A model generated the notes under the pieces. That model saw only the letters and a program-made list of their open reading frames with translations, was not told where the DNA came from and searched no databases. Of a stretch of DNA of 64,000 nucleotides, positions 1 through 8,147 are shown in pieces; within the stretch, counting starts at the first letter, position 1; every line of letters begins with the position of its first letter. A program made the translations under genes and the position numbers. The stretch spans positions 1 to 64,000 of the forward strand of contig CAZYQW010000130.1 of assembly GCA_964649825.1 (NCBI GenBank), written 5' to 3'. This stretch comes from CAZYQW01 sp964649825. Lineage in GTDB: Bacteria > Planctomycetota > B15-G4 > JADJEK01.

Positions 1-1
1 C

Positions 2-631
2 GAGGCGCGCGTCGCGCTCGACTTCGAGGGCGGCGAGCCGATCGCGCTCGACGGCGAGCGCTTCGATCCCGTGGCGCTCATCGAGCTCTTGAACGAGCGC
101 GGGGGAGCGCTCGGCGTCGGGCGCGGCTACCACCTCGGCGACACCGTGCTCGGCATCAAGGGACGCATCGCCTTCGAGGCGCCGGCGGCCGAGATCGTCC
201 TCGGCGCGCATCGCGAGCTCGAGAAGCTCGTGCTGACCGAGGATCAGCGGTTCTGGAAGGACCACCTCGGCGAGGTCTACGGCCGCCGGCTCCACCAGGG
301 GCTCCACCACGACCCGTTCCAGCGCGACGTCGAGGCGTTCTTCGCGTCGAGCCAGGCGCGCGTCACCGGCACGGTGCGAGTGCGGCTGCACTCGGGTGGC
401 GCGCTCGTCGAGGGCATCGCGTCGCCGTTCAGCCTGATGGACGCGAGCGACGCGCGCTACGGGGAACGGGCCGCCAGCGATTCGATCCGTGGCGCAGGCC
501 TCGGCCTCGCGCGGGTGCTCGCCGAACCGGGTCGTCTCCACCGGCGGGCCGGCGAGATGCCGTCGTCGCTCGGCGCGCTCGACGACGGCGCCCGCCCCAA
601 CGTGGCCGGCTTCGCGGGAGCGGCGCGATGA
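2..631 (+). CDS. argG: Argininosuccinate synthase, C-terminal part (5' cut by window)
   Basis: The last 209 codons of argininosuccinate synthase, which condenses citrulline and aspartate with ATP in arginine synthesis. The window begins inside the gene, so the N-terminal ATP-binding part is missing. Visible family landmarks are GRGYHLGDTVLGIKGRIAFE (about residues 39-58 of the fragment), the helix containing LVLTEDQRFWKDHLGEVYG, and a late strand VTGTVRVRLHSGGALVEGIA. The reading frame is open from base 2. The stop overlaps the start of the next gene (ATGA at 628-631), so the genes are translationally coupled. The last ~45 residues after the conserved MDASDARYGERA segment are a poorly conserved tail. 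Identification is firm; only the length is unknown. Confidence 0.95.
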   Translation, partial: EARVALDFEGGEPIALDGERFDPVALIELLNERGGALGVGRGYHLGDTVLGIKGRIAFEAPAAEIVLGAHRELEKLVLTEDQRFWKDHLGEVYGRRLHQGLHHDPFQRDVEAFFASSQARVTGTVRVRLHSGGALVEGIASPFSLMDASDARYGERAASDSIRGAGLGLARVLAEPGRLHRRAGEMPSSLGALDDGARPNVAGFAGAAR

Positions 632-1686
632 AGCGCGTGACCCTCGACAAGATCGCGTCGGTCACGTCGCGCCTCGAGCTGGACCGGAACGCGGTGCTCG
701 GCGACGACATCCCCGCCGCGGCCGGCACCGTGGTGGCGGGTCGCGTGCTGAACGCCAAGACGACGTACGACAAGCTGGAGGACTGCCACGGCCGCATGGT
801 CCGGCTGCATCCGGGCGACGTGGTGGCCGGAGCCCTCGGTCATCGCGACGCGCTCTACGGCTACTCGGGCCGCGTGCCCGAGTCGGTGAGGACGGGTGAT
901 CGGCTTCAGATCCTGAACATCGGCGGCGTGATCGGCACCGGGGCCGGCCCCGCGCCGGGCATCGGCGAACCGTTCGAGATCGAGGTGCTCGGGGCCGTGC
1001 TCCAGTTCCCGTACCTCGGCACGCGCGTCGGCATTCCCGCGAACGTGATGCGCGCCGCCCTGCCGGCCGCGCCGCTCCCGCGCGAGCTCCCGCCGGTCGC
1101 GGTCCTGGTCGGGACGTGCATGGACGCCGGCAAGACGACGGCGGCCGCGGCGATCGTCGGTGAGCTGACGCGCGCCGGCATGCGGATCGCCGCGGGCAAG
1201 CTGACCGGCGTCTCGTTGCGTCGCGACGTGCTCGAGATGGCCGATTGCGGCGCGGTCGCGGTGGCGTTGTTCACCGACTTCGGCGTCGTCACGACCGATC
1301 GCTCGACCGTGGTGCCGGCCGCGCACTCGCTGATCGCGCACCTCGCCGACGCCGAGCCGGACGCGATCGTGCTCGAGATGGGCGACGGCCTGCTCGGCAC
1401 GTACGGGGTCGACGCGCTCCTCGAGGACGCGGCCTTCCGCGACGCGATCAGTGCGACGGTGCTCTGCGCGCAGGACCCGGTCGGGGCGCTCGGCGGGGTC
1501 GACCTGATGACGAACCGCTTCGGAGTCGCGGTGGACGTCATCTCGGGACGCGTCACCGACACGCAGGTCGGCGCCCGCTTCTGCGCGAGGCAGCTCGGCA
1601 TCCCCGCGTGGAACGCCATCGCGAATCCGCGTGAACTCTCGGCGCAGGTGTCGAAGCGCTTGACGGCGCACGAGGCCGTCTCGTGA
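628..1686 (+). CDS. P-loop NTPase/DUF1611-like protein embedded in the arginine operon
   Basis: A 352-residue protein with an N-terminal beta-rich region (about 1-125) and a C-terminal P-loop domain. The Walker A-type motif is VGTCMDAGKTTAAAA (about residues 161-175), followed by a Mg/substrate-like segment AAGKLTGVSLRRDVLEMADC and an acidic strand DAIVLEMGDGLLG. The fold is reminiscent of DUF1611/dethiobiotin-synthetase-like NTPases, some of which are linked to amino acid metabolism. It overlaps argG by 4 nt and argC by 4 nt, so it is clearly part of the operon. No standard arginine step is assigned to such a protein. A ligase, kinase or regulatory NTPase acting on a pathway intermediate is possible, but the substrate is unknown. 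The family assignment rests on motif recognition only. Confidence 0.7.
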   Translation: MKRVTLDKIASVTSRLELDRNAVLGDDIPAAAGTVVAGRVLNAKTTYDKLEDCHGRMVRLHPGDVVAGALGHRDALYGYSGRVPESVRTGDRLQILNIGGVIGTGAGPAPGIGEPFEIEVLGAVLQFPYLGTRVGIPANVMRAALPAAPLPRELPPVAVLVGTCMDAGKTTAAAAIVGELTRAGMRIAAGKLTGVSLRRDVLEMADCGAVAVALFTDFGVVTTDRSTVVPAAHSLIAHLADAEPDAIVLEMGDGLLGTYGVDALLEDAAFRDAISATVLCAQDPVGALGGVDLMTNRFGVAVDVISGRVTDTQVGARFCARQLGIPAWNAIANPRELSAQVSKRLTAHEAVS

Positions 1687-2768
1687 CGACCTCCCGCCCA
1701 ACCATTCCGCTCGTGACGTTCGGGGCGAGCGGACTGCTCGCCGGCGAGCTGCTGCGGCTCGTGGAGGGACACTCCACGCTGCGAGCCGCTGGCGCCGCGA
1801 CGCGCGCGGTGGCCGACCTCGGTACGATGCAGCCTCACCTCACGAGCCGGCCGCCCGTCGTGACGGTCGACGACGGCGTCGCGCAGGTCGTCTCGCTCGC
1901 GGGGGCGGGGACGGTCGCGGTCGCGCTGGCGCTGCCCCACGGCGAGTCGGCGCGGCTCTGGACCGAGCTGCGACGTCGGCTCGGCGCGCTCGCGTCGAAC
2001 ATCGTGCTCGTCGACCTCGCCGCGGACTATCGGCTCGCCGACCCGGCGCTCTACCGTCGCGCGTACGGCGCTCCGCACGAGGACGAGGGCGAGCTCGACC
2101 AGTTCGTCTACGGCCTGCCCGAGCATCACCGCTCTCGTCTTCGCGAGGCACGACGCGCCGCGGCGCCGGGTTGCTTCGCGACCGCGATGCAGCTCGCGAC
2201 GCTGCCCGCCGCGGCCGCCGGGCTCGTGGGCGCCGCGCGGCCCTGGATCCTGTCCGCCGTCACCGGCTCCAGCGGCAGCGGCAACACTCCGTCCGCCGGC
2301 ACGCATCACCCGCATCGTCACGGCAACCTGTGGGCGTACGCGCTCGACGGCCACCGGCACGAGGCCGAGCTCCGTCAGGCGCTCCGCCCGCTCGCGCTCG
2401 ATCCCTCGCTCTGCTTCGTTCCCCATTCCGGTCCGTTCGTACGCGGCATCCACATGAGCGCGTTCCTGCCGCTCGCGACCGGCACCGGCACCGCCGACAC
2501 GGAAGCCGTGCGCGCGTGCTACCGCGAGGCGTACGAGAACGAGCCGTTCGTCGAAGTCCTCGACCGCGGCGTCCCGGACCTGCGCCGCGTCGTCGGATCG
2601 AACCGCGCTTCACTGGCGGTGCACGTGCGCGGCGACGTGCTCACCGTCCTGTTGACGCTCGACAACGTGATCAAAGGCGGGGCCGGTCAGGCTCTGCAGT
2701 GCTTGAACCTCATGCTTGGGTTCGACGAGACCGATGGTCTCCCTCGAGCCGGATTGGGAGTCTCGTGA
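1683..2768 (+). CDS. argC: N-acetyl(or N-acyl)-gamma-glutamyl-phosphate reductase
   Basis: Reduces the acylated glutamyl phosphate to the semialdehyde with NADPH (third arginine step). 361 residues. The N-terminal nucleotide-binding part contains TFGASGLLAGELLRLVEGHS; the catalytic cysteine lies in AAPGCFATAMQLA (about residue 164), followed by SSGSGNTPSAGTHHPHRHGN and the conserved C-terminal LTVLLTLDNVIKGGAGQALQ. The His-rich central segment resembles the branch of ArgC found with N-acyl pathways in Bacteroidota/Gemmatimonadota-like operons and also LysY. No LysW carrier gene is in the window, so the arginine role is preferred. It starts inside the upstream stop (ATGA-type overlap) and its stop shares one base with the argD start. 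Confidence 0.93.
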   Translation: MTTSRPTIPLVTFGASGLLAGELLRLVEGHSTLRAAGAATRAVADLGTMQPHLTSRPPVVTVDDGVAQVVSLAGAGTVAVALALPHGESARLWTELRRRLGALASNIVLVDLAADYRLADPALYRRAYGAPHEDEGELDQFVYGLPEHHRSRLREARRAAAPGCFATAMQLATLPAAAAGLVGAARPWILSAVTGSSGSGNTPSAGTHHPHRHGNLWAYALDGHRHEAELRQALRPLALDPSLCFVPHSGPFVRGIHMSAFLPLATGTGTADTEAVRACYREAYENEPFVEVLDRGVPDLRRVVGSNRASLAVHVRGDVLTVLLTLDNVIKGGAGQALQCLNLMLGFDETDGLPRAGLGVS

Positions 2769-3913
2769 TGCGCCTCTCGGAATGGCCCGCGTACCAACGT
2801 CTCGACCTCGCGGTCGTCGGCGCCGATGGTCACGAGCTCGTGCTCGCGGACGGACGTCGCGTGCTCGACCTCTACGGCGGTCACTGCGTCAATACGCTGG
2901 GCGCGGGCGATCCGGCGCTCGGCGCGCTCCTGACGGATCAGTGGCGTCGCCTCTCGTTCACGACGAACCTGATCGACCACCCGCCGCGACAGGCGTTCAT
3001 GGACGCGTTCGCGCGCAACCTCCCGCCCGGCGATTGGGCCGTCTTCGCGTCGAACAGCGGCGCCGAGGCGAACGAGAACGCGTTGAAGGCCGTGATCGCC
3101 GAGACGGGTCGCTCGCGCGTCGTCTGCTTCGAGGGCGCGTTCCACGGGCGCACCGCCGCCGCTGCCGCGCTGAGCGAAGGCGCAGGGTCGATCTACCCGT
3201 CCACGCCGTTCGACGTCGCTCGCGTCCCGTTCGGCGACGTCGATCGCGCGACGGAGGTGATCGACGAGCGGGTCGCGGCGGTGATCGTCGAGCCGATCCA
3301 GTCCCTCGCCGGCGTGGTCGATCCCCCGGCCGGATTCCTCGAGGCGCTGCGCACGGCCTGCGACGCGTCCGGAGCTCGCCTCGTGTTCGACGAGGTGCAG
3401 ACGGGGAACGGCCGCCTCGGCTCGACGTGGGCGTCGGTCCACTTCGGCGTCGTGCCCGACCTCTTCACCACGGCGAAGGGCGCCGCGGCCGGTCTCCCGA
3501 TCGGACTGACGGTGGCACGCGCGGACCTCGTCGCGCGGACGCCGGCCGGTCTCCTCGGCTCGACGTTCGGCGGCGGGCCGCTCGCTCTCGCGGCGGCGGC
3601 GGAGGTCGCGCGTCGGATCGCGGAGCCGGGCTTCCTCGCCCGCGTTTCCGAGGCGGGCACCGCGCTCTCGGACGCCGCCCGCCAGGGTCCGTTCGTCGGC
3701 GTGCGCGGAGCGGGGCTGCTCCTCGGCCTCGTGCTGCCGGAAGGTCTCTCCGCCACCCTGGTCCGCGACCGTCTGCTCGAGCTCGGCGTCCTCGTCGGCA
3801 CGAGCCGCGACCCGCGGGTCATCCGTCTGTCTCCGGGCCTCGACTTCGACCCGGGTCTTGTCGCCCGCTTCTCCCGTGCGCTCGAGACTCTCGAGCTCGA
3901 GGTGACGTCATGA
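2768..3913 (+). CDS. argD: Acetylornithine/N-acylornithine aminotransferase
   Basis: PLP-dependent class III aminotransferase of 381 residues that makes N-acylornithine from the semialdehyde. Landmarks are LYGGHCVNTLGAGDPA, the phosphate-binding SNSGAEANENALKA, FHGRT, VEPIQSLAGVVDPP, the PLP aspartate in LVFDEVQTGNGRLGS, and the Schiff-base lysine in FTTAKGAAAGLPIG. It is slightly shorter than the usual ~400 residues. I chose the ATG at 2768 because it overlaps the argC stop (TGATG) and begins the family's normal N-terminus; the open frame runs further upstream but that part is a shadow of argC. The argB start overlaps its stop (ATGA at 3910-3913). Confidence 0.93.
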   Translation: MRLSEWPAYQRLDLAVVGADGHELVLADGRRVLDLYGGHCVNTLGAGDPALGALLTDQWRRLSFTTNLIDHPPRQAFMDAFARNLPPGDWAVFASNSGAEANENALKAVIAETGRSRVVCFEGAFHGRTAAAAALSEGAGSIYPSTPFDVARVPFGDVDRATEVIDERVAAVIVEPIQSLAGVVDPPAGFLEALRTACDASGARLVFDEVQTGNGRLGSTWASVHFGVVPDLFTTAKGAAAGLPIGLTVARADLVARTPAGLLGSTFGGGPLALAAAAEVARRIAEPGFLARVSEAGTALSDAARQGPFVGVRGAGLLLGLVLPEGLSATLVRDRLLELGVLVGTSRDPRVIRLSPGLDFDPGLVARFSRALETLELEVTS

Positions 3914-4854
3914 TCGATCTCGTCCGTGCCGCACCCCACGTCAAGCTGCACCGCGGCGCCACGTTCGTCATCAAGGTCGGCGGCGGATCGCTCGCGCGCG
4001 GCGTCCTGCGCGACCGTTTCGCTCAGCAGGTCGCGACGATCGTCACGCTCGGCTCGCGCGTCGTCGTCGTGCATGGGGGCGGGCCTCAGACCGACGCGGT
4101 CCAGCGCGAGCTCGGCGAGGCGCCCCGCATGATCGACGGACGTCGCGTCACGACCGAGAAGGCGCTCGAGGCGCTGAGGATCGCGACGGGGCGGCTGACC
4201 TCGGACGTCATCGAATGCCTCCGCGCCGCGGGGCTCGACGCGATCGGAGTGCCGGCCGCGACCGACGACCTCGTCGTCGCGTCGCGCCGGGCACCCATGT
4301 CGACGAGCGAGGGGAGCGTCGACTTCGGTCTCGTCGGGGACATCCATACGATCTCGCCGCGCGCGCTTCGCCTCCACCTGTACGGCGATCGCGTACCGGT
4401 CCTCGCCCCGCCGGCCAGCGACGGCGAAGGAGGACACCTGAACGTCAACGCCGACCTCATGGCGGCCGAGCTCGCGAAGGCGCTCGGCGCCGCGAAGCTC
4501 GTGCTGATGACCGGCGCGCCGGGCATCCTCCGCGGAGAGAGGCGCGGAGAGAGGCGCGGAGAGGGGTGCGGCGAGGGAGTCGAAGAGGGGAACGGCAACG
4601 GGGGTGGCTCGCCGATCTCCGCGCTCGCGCTCGACGAACTGGCTCGCCTCACCGAGGACGGCTCGATCGCGGGCGGAATGAAGGTGAAGGCGGCCGCGAT
4701 CACGGCAGCGCTCGAGGGCGGAGTCCCGCGGGTCCACGTCGTCTCCGGGTCCGAGCCCGACGCGCTGCTGCGCGAGCTCTACACCACCCACGGCGCGGGG
4801 ACGCTCGTTACGCTGGCGCCCGAGCAGGCCCCGGCCGAGGGAGCGACGGCGTGA
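3910..4854 (+). CDS. argB: Acetylglutamate kinase with a repeat-derived low-complexity insert
   Basis: Amino acid kinase family enzyme of 314 residues, phosphorylating N-acylglutamate. Motifs: VIKVGGGSLARG near the N-terminus, VVVHGGGPQTDAVQREL, GRRVTTEKALEAL, GGHLNVNADLMAAELAKALG, LVLMTGAPGIL, and the C-terminal GGMKVKAAAITAALEGG. It is longer than typical ArgB (about 260-300) because of a Gly/Arg/Glu-rich insert at about residues 208-235, encoded by imperfect 12-nt tandem repeats. The insert falls in the loop after the TGAPGIL strand, where other members have a short loop, so activity may be retained. Start ATG at 3910 overlaps argD; the argE GTG overlaps its stop. Confidence 0.92.
   Translation: MIDLVRAAPHVKLHRGATFVIKVGGGSLARGVLRDRFAQQVATIVTLGSRVVVVHGGGPQTDAVQRELGEAPRMIDGRRVTTEKALEALRIATGRLTSDVIECLRAAGLDAIGVPAATDDLVVASRRAPMSTSEGSVDFGLVGDIHTISPRALRLHLYGDRVPVLAPPASDGEGGHLNVNADLMAAELAKALGAAKLVLMTGAPGILRGERRGERRGEGCGEGVEEGNGNGGGSPISALALDELARLTEDGSIAGGMKVKAAAITAALEGGVPRVHVVSGSEPDALLRELYTTHGAGTLVTLAPEQAPAEGATA
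4530..4612 (+). repeat. 12-nt tandem repeat array inside argB
   Basis: Two exact copies of a 12-nt unit (cgcggagagagg) are followed by a variant (cgcggagagggg) and a more decayed unit (tgcggcgaggga), and then a purine-rich run. Read in the argB frame the array encodes alternating Gly-Glu-Arg-Arg and Gly-Glu units followed by a Gly/Asn run. The length is a multiple of three, so the frame is kept. It looks like a recent slipped-strand expansion in a surface loop. Confidence 0.75.
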
Positions 4855-5930
4855 GCCAGGACGTCGTCGCCGGCCTTCTCGCCGATCTGGTCGCCACGCC
4901 GAGCGTCTCGGGGGACGAGAGCCGCGCCGCCGAGCTCGCCGCGGCGTGGCTCGCCGACCGGGGCGTGGCGGTCGAGCGCATCGGCGACAGCGTTCTCGCG
5001 CGGATCGGCACGGACGACGGCCCGGCGCTCTTCCTGAACTCGCACCTCGACACTGTCCCGGTGGGCGACGGTTGGACGCGCGATCCGTACGCGGGTGCAT
5101 GGACCGGCGACTTCCTCTACGGCCGCGGCGCGAACGACGCGAAGGCGAGCGTCGCCGCGATGATGGTCGCGATCGCCTCGCTCGCACGGGACGCGTCGGT
5201 TCGCGGCCGCGTCTGGCTCGCGCTCACCGCGCGCGAGGAGACGAGCAACGCGGGCATCGTCGACGTACTGGCGCGCATCGACCGGCCGTCGGCCTCGATC
5301 ACCGGCGAGCCGACGGGGCTCGAGGTGGTCCGCGCACAAGCGGGGCTCGCGGTGATCGAGGCGACGTGGACGGGAGCGTCGTGCCACGCGGCTCACGCGG
5401 CGCGCGTCCCGCACACGAACGCGCTCCTCCTCGCGGCCGCCGACCTCGCGCGCGCGCCCGCCGCGTGGACGATCGGCGAGACGCACGCGCTCCTCGGACC
5501 CAGCACCGCCGTCGTCACGATGCTTCGCGCCGGCGAGCGCCACAACGTCGTGCCGGACCGCGCCGAAGCGGTGATCGACGCTCGGCTCGCTCCCCCGCTG
5601 GCGGCGTCCGACGCCGCCGCCTTCCTCGCGCGCGAGTTGCCGAACGCGTCCCTGTCCGTCCGCTCGGACCGTCTCCGCGCGGTCGAGACGGCGGACGACC
5701 ATCCCTTCGTGCGAGCGGTGCTCGACGTCGCGAAGCGAGATCACGCGATCGGCTCTCCGACGCTCTCGGACATGGCGTTCCTCGCGGGCGTCCCCGCCGT
5801 GAAGTGCGGGCCCGGACAGACGTCCCGCTCGCACACGCCCGACGAGTTCGTCCGCCGGGACGAGGTCCAGGCCGGGGTTTCGTTCTATACTCGGCTCATC
5901 CCTTTGGCCCTCGACGTGCTGACCGCATGA
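4851..5930 (+). CDS. argE: N-acyl-L-ornithine deacetylase-like M20 metallopeptidase
   Basis: M20 family zinc hydrolase of 359 residues expected to remove the acyl group from N-acylornithine. Metal and catalytic residues are visible: H and D in NSHLDTVPVG, D in GRGANDAKAS, the Glu pair in TAREETSNAG, E in ITGEPT, and the last ligand H in SRSHTPDEF. The dimerisation domain contains CHAAHAARVPHTNA. The GTG at 4851 is the start because it forms a GTGA overlap with the argB stop and is followed directly by the family N-terminus. Related DapE/LysK enzymes share the fold; the operon context favours the arginine role. The argH start overlaps the stop (ATGA). Confidence 0.87.
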   Translation: MSQDVVAGLLADLVATPSVSGDESRAAELAAAWLADRGVAVERIGDSVLARIGTDDGPALFLNSHLDTVPVGDGWTRDPYAGAWTGDFLYGRGANDAKASVAAMMVAIASLARDASVRGRVWLALTAREETSNAGIVDVLARIDRPSASITGEPTGLEVVRAQAGLAVIEATWTGASCHAAHAARVPHTNALLLAAADLARAPAAWTIGETHALLGPSTAVVTMLRAGERHNVVPDRAEAVIDARLAPPLAASDAAAFLARELPNASLSVRSDRLRAVETADDHPFVRAVLDVAKRDHAIGSPTLSDMAFLAGVPAVKCGPGQTSRSHTPDEFVRRDEVQAGVSFYTRLIPLALDVLTA

Positions 5931-7141
5931 ACCCGACCCACCGACCCGTCTGGGACCGTGGCGATCCGATCGACCCGGAGATGATGCGCTTCACCGTCGG
6001 CGACGACTGGGAAATGGACCGTCGTCTGCTCCGCCACGACCTCATCGGCTCGAAGGCGCACTGCGCCGGGCTCCTCCGCGTCGGACTGATCGAGCCGGAC
6101 GTCCACGACCGGCTGCAGGACGAGCTCGATCGACTGATCGACGAGCACGCGGCCGGCCGTTTCGACGTCCAGCCGGACGACGAGGACATGCACTCTGCGG
6201 TCGAACGGCGGTTGATCGAACGGATCGGCGACGCGGGCAAGCGGCTCCACACCGCGCGCAGCCGCAACGAGCAGGTAGGGCTCGCGGTGCGGCTGTGGCT
6301 GCGGGAGACGATCGACGAGACCGACGCGGCGATCCGCAAGCTCGTGGCGGCCGCCCTCGCCGTCCACGATCGCGTCGGCGCGCTTCCCCTTCCCGGCTAC
6401 ACGCACCTCCGCCGCGCCATGCCGTCGTCGGTCGGCGACTGGATCGACGCGCACGCCGTCGCGTTCGAGGCCGACGCGCTCGACCTCGACGCCACGCGCC
6501 GGCGCATCCGGTTCTGCCCGCTCGGCTCCGGCTCCGGATACGGCTTCCCGGTCGAGCTCGATCGGAACTTCGTGGCGCATCACCTCGGCTTCGACGGGCC
6601 CGAGGATCCGGTCACCGCCACCCAGCACGGCCGCGGCCGCGCCGAGCTCGCGTACCTCACGGCGCTCGAGGGGATCGCGCTCGACCTCGGCAAGCTCGCC
6701 GCCGACCTGTGGATCTTCACCAGCCACGAGTTCGGCTTCATCCACCTGCCGCCCTCGATGACGACGGGTTCGTCTCTGATGCCGCAGAAGCGGAACCCGG
6801 ATCTCGTCGAGCTCGTGCGTGCGCAGAGCCGCCTCGTCGTCGCCGACCGCGCGGCGCTGCTCGACATCCTGAGGGACCTGCCCTCGGGCTACCACCGCGA
6901 CTTCCAGCTCGTGAAGGGGCCCCTCTTCCGCGCCCACGACCGCGTCGCCGCGATGCTCCCGCTCGTCACGCGCCTGCTCACCGGCATCGAGTTCGACGAG
7001 GCCGCGCTCCGCGAGGCCGCCGCCGATCCCGCGCTCGGCGCGACGGGACGCGTCCTCGATCGCGTCCGCTCGGGCGAAGCGTTCCGCGACGCGTACCGCG
7101 ACGCGAGCCGCGGGACAGACGCGGAGGAATCCACGCGGTGA
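5927..7141 (+). CDS. argH: Argininosuccinate lyase
   Basis: Fumarase/aspartase superfamily lyase of 404 residues that splits argininosuccinate to arginine and fumarate. Recognisable segments: DDEDMHSAVERRLIE, the active-site LHTARSRNEQVGLAVRLWLR, LPGYTHLRRAMPSS, and the superfamily signature TGSSLMPQKRNPDLVELVRA with the catalytic serine loop. The length is a little under the usual 450-470; the C-terminal domain ends early. It is the last gene of the arginine operon. Its stop codon (7139-7141) lies directly against the left inverted repeat of the transposase element, so insertion may have trimmed the 3' end or removed a following gene. Confidence 0.94.
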   Translation: MNPTHRPVWDRGDPIDPEMMRFTVGDDWEMDRRLLRHDLIGSKAHCAGLLRVGLIEPDVHDRLQDELDRLIDEHAAGRFDVQPDDEDMHSAVERRLIERIGDAGKRLHTARSRNEQVGLAVRLWLRETIDETDAAIRKLVAAALAVHDRVGALPLPGYTHLRRAMPSSVGDWIDAHAVAFEADALDLDATRRRIRFCPLGSGSGYGFPVELDRNFVAHHLGFDGPEDPVTATQHGRGRAELAYLTALEGIALDLGKLAADLWIFTSHEFGFIHLPPSMTTGSSLMPQKRNPDLVELVRAQSRLVVADRAALLDILRDLPSGYHRDFQLVKGPLFRAHDRVAAMLPLVTRLLTGIEFDEAALREAAADPALGATGRVLDRVRSGEAFRDAYRDASRGTDAEESTR

Positions 7142-7142
7142 C

Positions 7143-7247
7143 CGAGTCTGGGCGTCGATTCCTGTCGCAATGGACAGGAGGAACGACGTGGTACGCGGGA
7201 GCGGGGACGAAGAGTTGTCCAGAGTGATACCGCGTGGAACGGGGACG
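7143..7247 (+). repeat. Left long inverted repeat of the RAYT element
   Basis: About 105 bp that reappear in reverse complement at 8041-8147 with roughly 90% identity. The copies share runs such as gtggtacgcgggagcgggga and gagtgataccgcgtggaacg. Within the repeat a small hairpin (cctgtc..gacagg, 7161-7178) differs between copies in the loop, and the unit acgcgggagcggggacg is echoed by ccgcgtggaacggggacg, as in REP-type sequences. It begins 2 nt after the argH stop. Confidence 0.85.
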
Positions 7248-7263
7248 GGGGAGGCGCAGAGGG

Positions 7264-7932
7264 TCAGGGGGGGAGGCCTTCGGGGGGGATGGTCGGGCCG
7301 GGGATCTCGGTGGGATCGATGAGGTGGAAGCGGCGCCAGCCGAGCAGGAGGTCGAAGACACGGGTGTCGGTGACCGCGCGTGGGACGTCGGGGATGAGGT
7401 CGGTGTAGCGGTGGCCGTTGGACCAGCCGTTGAACCAGGGGGCGGAGGAGAAGAGATCGACGGGCCAGGGGAGCTTGACGCGATGGCGGCGGGCGTTGTT
7501 GAGGACGTAGGCGAGGACGCGGCGGATCTCCTTCGCGTTCTTGAGCACACGGTCGTGGTAGCGGCCGCGGAACACCCGGCCGCGTCGGCCCCACAGCCGG
7601 TTCAGGCCCTTGGCGATGCGGATCAGCAGACCCTGCAGACCACGAGAGACGGCGCGGCGGTCGTCCCCCTCGACGATGAGGTGGAGGTGGTTGTTCTGCA
7701 CCGTGTAGTGGCACAGCCGGAAGCCGAAGCGGTTGCAGCCCGCCACGAACGCCTCGCGCAGCGTGCGATACGCCCGCTTGTTCCGGAGCTTCGGCAACCC
7801 CTCCCGGAGCTTCACCGTCACGTGGACGGTTCGACCATCGATCACCTCCCGCGCGTGATGCGACACCCCCGACCCCCGCTTCGGCTTGGGCCCCGGTCGC
7901 TTGCGCATGGTCGTCGAAGGTCGGGTCGTCAT
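7264..7932 (-). CDS. REP-associated tyrosine transposase (RAYT, IS200/Y1 family)
   Basis: HUH single-strand transposase of 222 residues. The HUH motif is in QNNHLHLIVEGDD, and the later helix with RVLAYVLNNARRH is family-typical; the catalytic tyrosine probably lies in the GRYHDRVLKNAKE region or the YVLNN helix. The N-terminus is basic (MRKRPGPKPKRG), as in DNA-binding members. ATG at 7932 is preferred; a second ATG at 7908 would give 214 residues. Long inverted repeats lie on both sides (7143-7247, 8041-8147). Unlike IS200 transposons, RAYTs are usually single-copy and act on REP hairpins. The open frame continues upstream of 7932 but that part runs through the right repeat and is not protein-like. 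Confidence 0.85.
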   Translation of the reverse strand: MTTRPSTTMRKRPGPKPKRGSGVSHHAREVIDGRTVHVTVKLREGLPKLRNKRAYRTLREAFVAGCNRFGFRLCHYTVQNNHLHLIVEGDDRRAVSRGLQGLLIRIAKGLNRLWGRRGRVFRGRYHDRVLKNAKEIRRVLAYVLNNARRHRVKLPWPVDLFSSAPWFNGWSNGHRYTDLIPDVPRAVTDTRVFDLLLGWRRFHLIDPTEIPGPTIPPEGLPP

Positions 7933-8040
7933 TAGGGCACATATTAATGCCGATCGAACCGAGGTCAAGGCGCCGCGTCGAACGACTTCGACTTTCTTTT
8001 CTCGGCATCGAGCCGCGCGTCCCGCGTCCCCGCGACCGTC

Positions 8041-8147
8041 CGTCCCCGTTCCACGCGGTATCACTCTGGAGAGCTCTTCGTCCCCGCTCCCGCGTACCAC
8101 GTCGTCGCTCCTGTCCGCGTTGTCAGGAATCGACGGCCAGACTCGTG
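8041..8147 (-). repeat. Right long inverted repeat of the RAYT element
   Basis: Reverse-complement partner of 7143-7247. Its internal hairpin reads cctg-acaacgcgga-cagg on the minus strand. Together the two copies delimit an element of about 1.0 kb that contains only the transposase gene. Confidence 0.85.

Noticed and set aside
457..1701. Long minus-strand open frames opposite argC, the P-loop gene and others (e.g. 906-2453, 3193-5187)
   Set aside because: They are rich in Arg/Pro/Ala, antisense to strong genes, and have no family motifs; typical shadows in high-GC DNA.
1683..2768. LysY/LysW-type lysine biosynthesis instead of arginine
   Set aside because: No LysW-like carrier gene in the operon, and argG/argH are present.
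7161..7178. tRNA or small RNA gene from the hairpins in the RAYT repeats
   Set aside because: No cloverleaf or T-arm; the hairpins recur with the repeats.
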